From Gaiellasilicea sp963749515 (GTDB taxonomy: Bacteria > Actinomycetota > Thermoleophilia > Gaiellales > Gaiellaceae), in the NCBI GenBank assembly GCA_963749515.1, contig CAVVMR010000006.1, positions 310,001 to 374,000 on the forward strand: a stretch of DNA of 64,000 bases, in the 5' to 3' direction. Positions 62,428 through 64,000 of the stretch are shown in pieces. The notes below the pieces were generated by a model. It searched no databases and was not told where the DNA came from. It saw only the letters and a program-made list of their open reading frames with translations. The position numbers and the translations under genes are program-made. Each line of letters opens with the position of its first letter. Position 1 is the stretch's first letter.

Positions 62428-62724
62428 ACGAAGCGAAGCGCCTGCCAGCGCTCGTCGATCGCGCAGCTCTTGTTGTCGACCAGGCCCGCTGCGAGCCCGG
62501 TCTGCTGGACGACGTCGAAGCTCAGGTCGTTCTCGATCCCGGCCGCCTTCTTGGGCCAGGCGATCCACAGGCCGTCGGCCGGATCGAGCGTCGCCTTCAG
62601 CGCTTCGAAGCGCCGCTCGAGCTCGGCCCGGCTCGTCGTGAAGTAGACGACGACCCCGGCTGCCCGGCTTCGCGCCGAGCTTCTGCGAGAGCGGCGTGCC
62701 GGAGTAGTCCTTGTGGGCGCTCAA
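62397..62724 (-). pseudogene. DUF3052 gene with internal deletion
   Basis: TTG 62724, overlapping the pheA stop as TTGA, gives LSAHKDYSGTPLSQKLGAKP, the DUF3052 start. The frame then fails; the frame that follows gives VVVYFTTSRAELERRFEALK, LWIAWPKKAAGIENDLSFDV, and VDNKSCAIDERWQALRFVYR to the stop at 62397, the DUF3052 end. The 30 or so residues normally between (a VLLVGAPEGF-like strand) are missing, so a deletion of about 100 bp, not a multiple of three, has occurred. It overlaps the convergent GGDEF/HD-GYP gene by 31 bp. Confidence 0.75.
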
Positions 62725-63530
62725 GCCGGGTAGGAGCCGAACACCGTGAACCGCTGAGACTGGCGGCGGACCTCGGCCAACGCGTCGGCCACGTCCGGGT
62801 CGTGGGGATGCCCGGCGACGACCGCGTCGAAGCGGTAGCGCCACGGCGTCTGCGGAATCGGGCGGGAGGTGAGCTGGACGAGGTCGAGCGCGTGTCGGGC
62901 GAACGGCTCGATTGCGCGATGGAGCGCGCCCGGCCGGTGGTCGGTCTGGAACGAGAACGCGATCCGCCAGTTCGGCCCGCCTCCCAGCTCGGTGCGGTTC
63001 GAGATTGCGACGAAGCGCGTGTAGGCGTCCGGGTGGTCGCCGACGTCGGTGGCGAGCACGACGAGGCCGTTCAGCGCCGCAGCCCGCTCGCTGGCGATCG
63101 CGACCTCGGCTGGATTGCCGTCGTGTGCGACCTGAGCCGCCGCGTCGGCAGTCGTCCCGGATGCGATTGCCGTGGCTGCGGGCAGCGACCCGAGCAGCTT
63201 CCGGCACTGGTCGAGCGCGGCCGGGTGGGAGCGGACGACCCGGATCTCGGTGAGCGGAATCTCGGCGATCCCGACGAGGAAGTGGCGGATGGGGAGGATG
63301 GTCTGCGCATTGATCGAGACCGGCGAGTCCACCAGGAGATCGTGCGTCTCGGTGACCGGGCCCGAGACCGAGCTCTCGATCGGCAGCACGCCGGAGCCGA
63401 CGCCCCCGAACGCGACGGCTTCGACCACGTCCGCGAAGGACGGCAGGGCCTGCGCGTCGGCGTCGGGGTAGAGCTGCGCGCAGGCGGCTGCGCTGTGCGC
63501 TCCCTCGCGGCCCGGGTAGGCGACCTTCAC
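62721..63530 (-). CDS. pheA: Prephenate dehydratase
   Basis: About 269 residues from GTG 63530 (VKVAYPGREGAHSAAACAQL). The catalytic TRF motif is in DAYTRFVAIS. LPIESSVSGPVTETHDLL and the C-terminal ACT domain (SFQTDHRPGALHRAIEPFA) that senses phenylalanine are also present. It converts prephenate to phenylpyruvate. The start overlaps the upstream epimerase stop as GTGA. Confidence 0.93.
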   Translation of the reverse strand: MKVAYPGREGAHSAAACAQLYPDADAQALPSFADVVEAVAFGGVGSGVLPIESSVSGPVTETHDLLVDSPVSINAQTILPIRHFLVGIAEIPLTEIRVVRSHPAALDQCRKLLGSLPAATAIASGTTADAAAQVAHDGNPAEVAIASERAAALNGLVVLATDVGDHPDAYTRFVAISNRTELGGGPNWRIAFSFQTDHRPGALHRAIEPFARHALDLVQLTSRPIPQTPWRYRFDAVVAGHPHDPDVADALAEVRRQSQRFTVFGSYPA

Positions 63531-64000
63531 TGCGCGCGCCACGCCTCGAGGAGCCCGGCCTCGCGCTCCGCTGTGAGACCGACGCCTTCGACAGCCGGGG
63601 CCGTGGCGGCGCCGGCGAGCGTCTCCTCGAGCGGCCGGAACCGGAGGCCTGCGGCGACGGCACGCGTGACATTCACGTCCTGCATCCCTGTCCACGCTGG
63701 GTCGGCGATCCAGAGCGGAAGCTCCATCCACTCGCCGACCTCGTGCTCGCGCAGGAAGTCGTCCGAGACCCACGTCACCTGCCTGTCCGCCAGTAGTTGG
63801 CCCCAGGGAACGCCCTCGTTCGTCGCGTTGAACCTGCCGGAGAGCTCGCGCTCGACCGCGTCGAGGATCCAGGCAGCGAGATCGCGGACGTCCACGAACT
63901 GCGCGTGCCGGTCCTGCGGGCCGGGCGCAAGGATCTCGCCTCCGCGCTCGATCCGCTGCGCCCAGTACGTGAAGCGGCCGGTCGGATCGTGCGGGCCGAC
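63527..64000 (-). CDS. NAD-dependent epimerase/dehydratase, C-terminal part
   Basis: Open from the window edge to the stop at 63527, about 157 residues. It includes VGPHDPTGRFTYWAQRIERG, the QFVDVRDLAAWILDAVE block typical of the substrate side of extended SDR proteins, and RFNATNEGVPWGQLL. The Rossmann N-terminus lies outside the window. The substrate is unknown. It precedes pheA with GTGA overlap. Confidence 0.85.
   Translation of the reverse strand, partial: VGPHDPTGRFTYWAQRIERGGEILAPGPQDRHAQFVDVRDLAAWILDAVERELSGRFNATNEGVPWGQLLADRQVTWVSDDFLREHEVGEWMELPLWIADPAWTGMQDVNVTRAVAAGLRFRPLEETLAGAATAPAVEGVGLTAEREAGLLEAWRAQ

Overview
The window is high-GC actinobacterial chromosome. The gene content (F420-dependent luciferase-like oxidoreductase, DrrAB-type exporter, SigR/RsrA-like sigma/anti-sigma pair, LytR_C protein, three transglutaminase-like proteins with a circularly permuted ATP-grasp, TypA, AcnA, ActP/Acs) and the dense packing with short start/stop overlaps suggest a free-living soil or aquatic actinobacterium, perhaps of the class Thermoleophilia. 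That placement is a judgement from the look of the proteins, not from a search.

Layout. 1-590: almost empty, with a frameshifted relic of a proline dehydrogenase C-terminus. 588-4221: a 3.6-kb integrative element in the 3' end of tRNA-Arg(CCU), bounded by a 43-bp direct repeat; it carries a tyrosine integrase, a BrnT/BrnA-like toxin-antitoxin pair, an HTH/recombinase relic and one cargo gene of unknown function. 4299-5068: frameshifted uronate dehydrogenase-like gene. 5118-10834: circularly permuted ATP-grasp, alpha-E protein, three transglutaminase-like proteins and an M14 amidase, probably one peptide or amide-ligation system. 10888-17250: alpha-glucan phosphorylase, typA, an ABC-2 exporter, a SixA phosphatase and a MarR regulator. 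17286-23508: PhzF protein, PfkB kinase with a BNR-type protein, a TPP-riboswitch-controlled NCS1 permease, and aconitase. 23721-29978: F420 oxidoreductase, frameshifted secreted metalloprotease, BolA/glutaredoxin, HtrA protease, patatin. 30038-37045: a small hypothetical protein, a GCS2 ligase, an FtsX-type permease with a tandem ABC ATPase (with a striking pair of hairpins in its linker), an HMA protein, and an ECF sigma/anti-sigma pair with its own SigR-type promoter. 37049-43619: HTH/LytR_C protein, MocA-like nucleotidyltransferase, lipoprotein cyclophilin, a three-subunit molybdenum hydroxylase and an amidohydrolase. 43736-50414: M32 and M24 peptidases, then DUF485/ActP/Acs for acetate uptake and activation. 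50421-54643: methyltransferase, LuxR-type regulator, DrrAB exporter. 54741-58230: cell-wall enzymes (beta-lactamase-fold protein, L,D-transpeptidase, M15 peptidase), an isoprenylcysteine methyltransferase-like membrane protein and a TPR protein. 58227-64000: M16 protease, SIS isomerase-like protein, frameshifted GGDEF/HD-GYP protein, deleted DUF3052 gene, prephenate dehydratase and a partial epimerase.

How it fits together. Most of the window is ordinary housekeeping. The accessory part is the tRNA-Arg element. The best candidates for under-described biology are the ATP-grasp/alpha-E/transglutaminase cluster, the inverted-repeat hairpins inside the tandem ABC ATPase gene, and two genes that appear to start at CUG codons overlapping the upstream stop. 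Three otherwise intact genes each carry a single-base indel, which could be recent decay or assembly error. No rRNA, CRISPR array or complete insertion sequence was seen.
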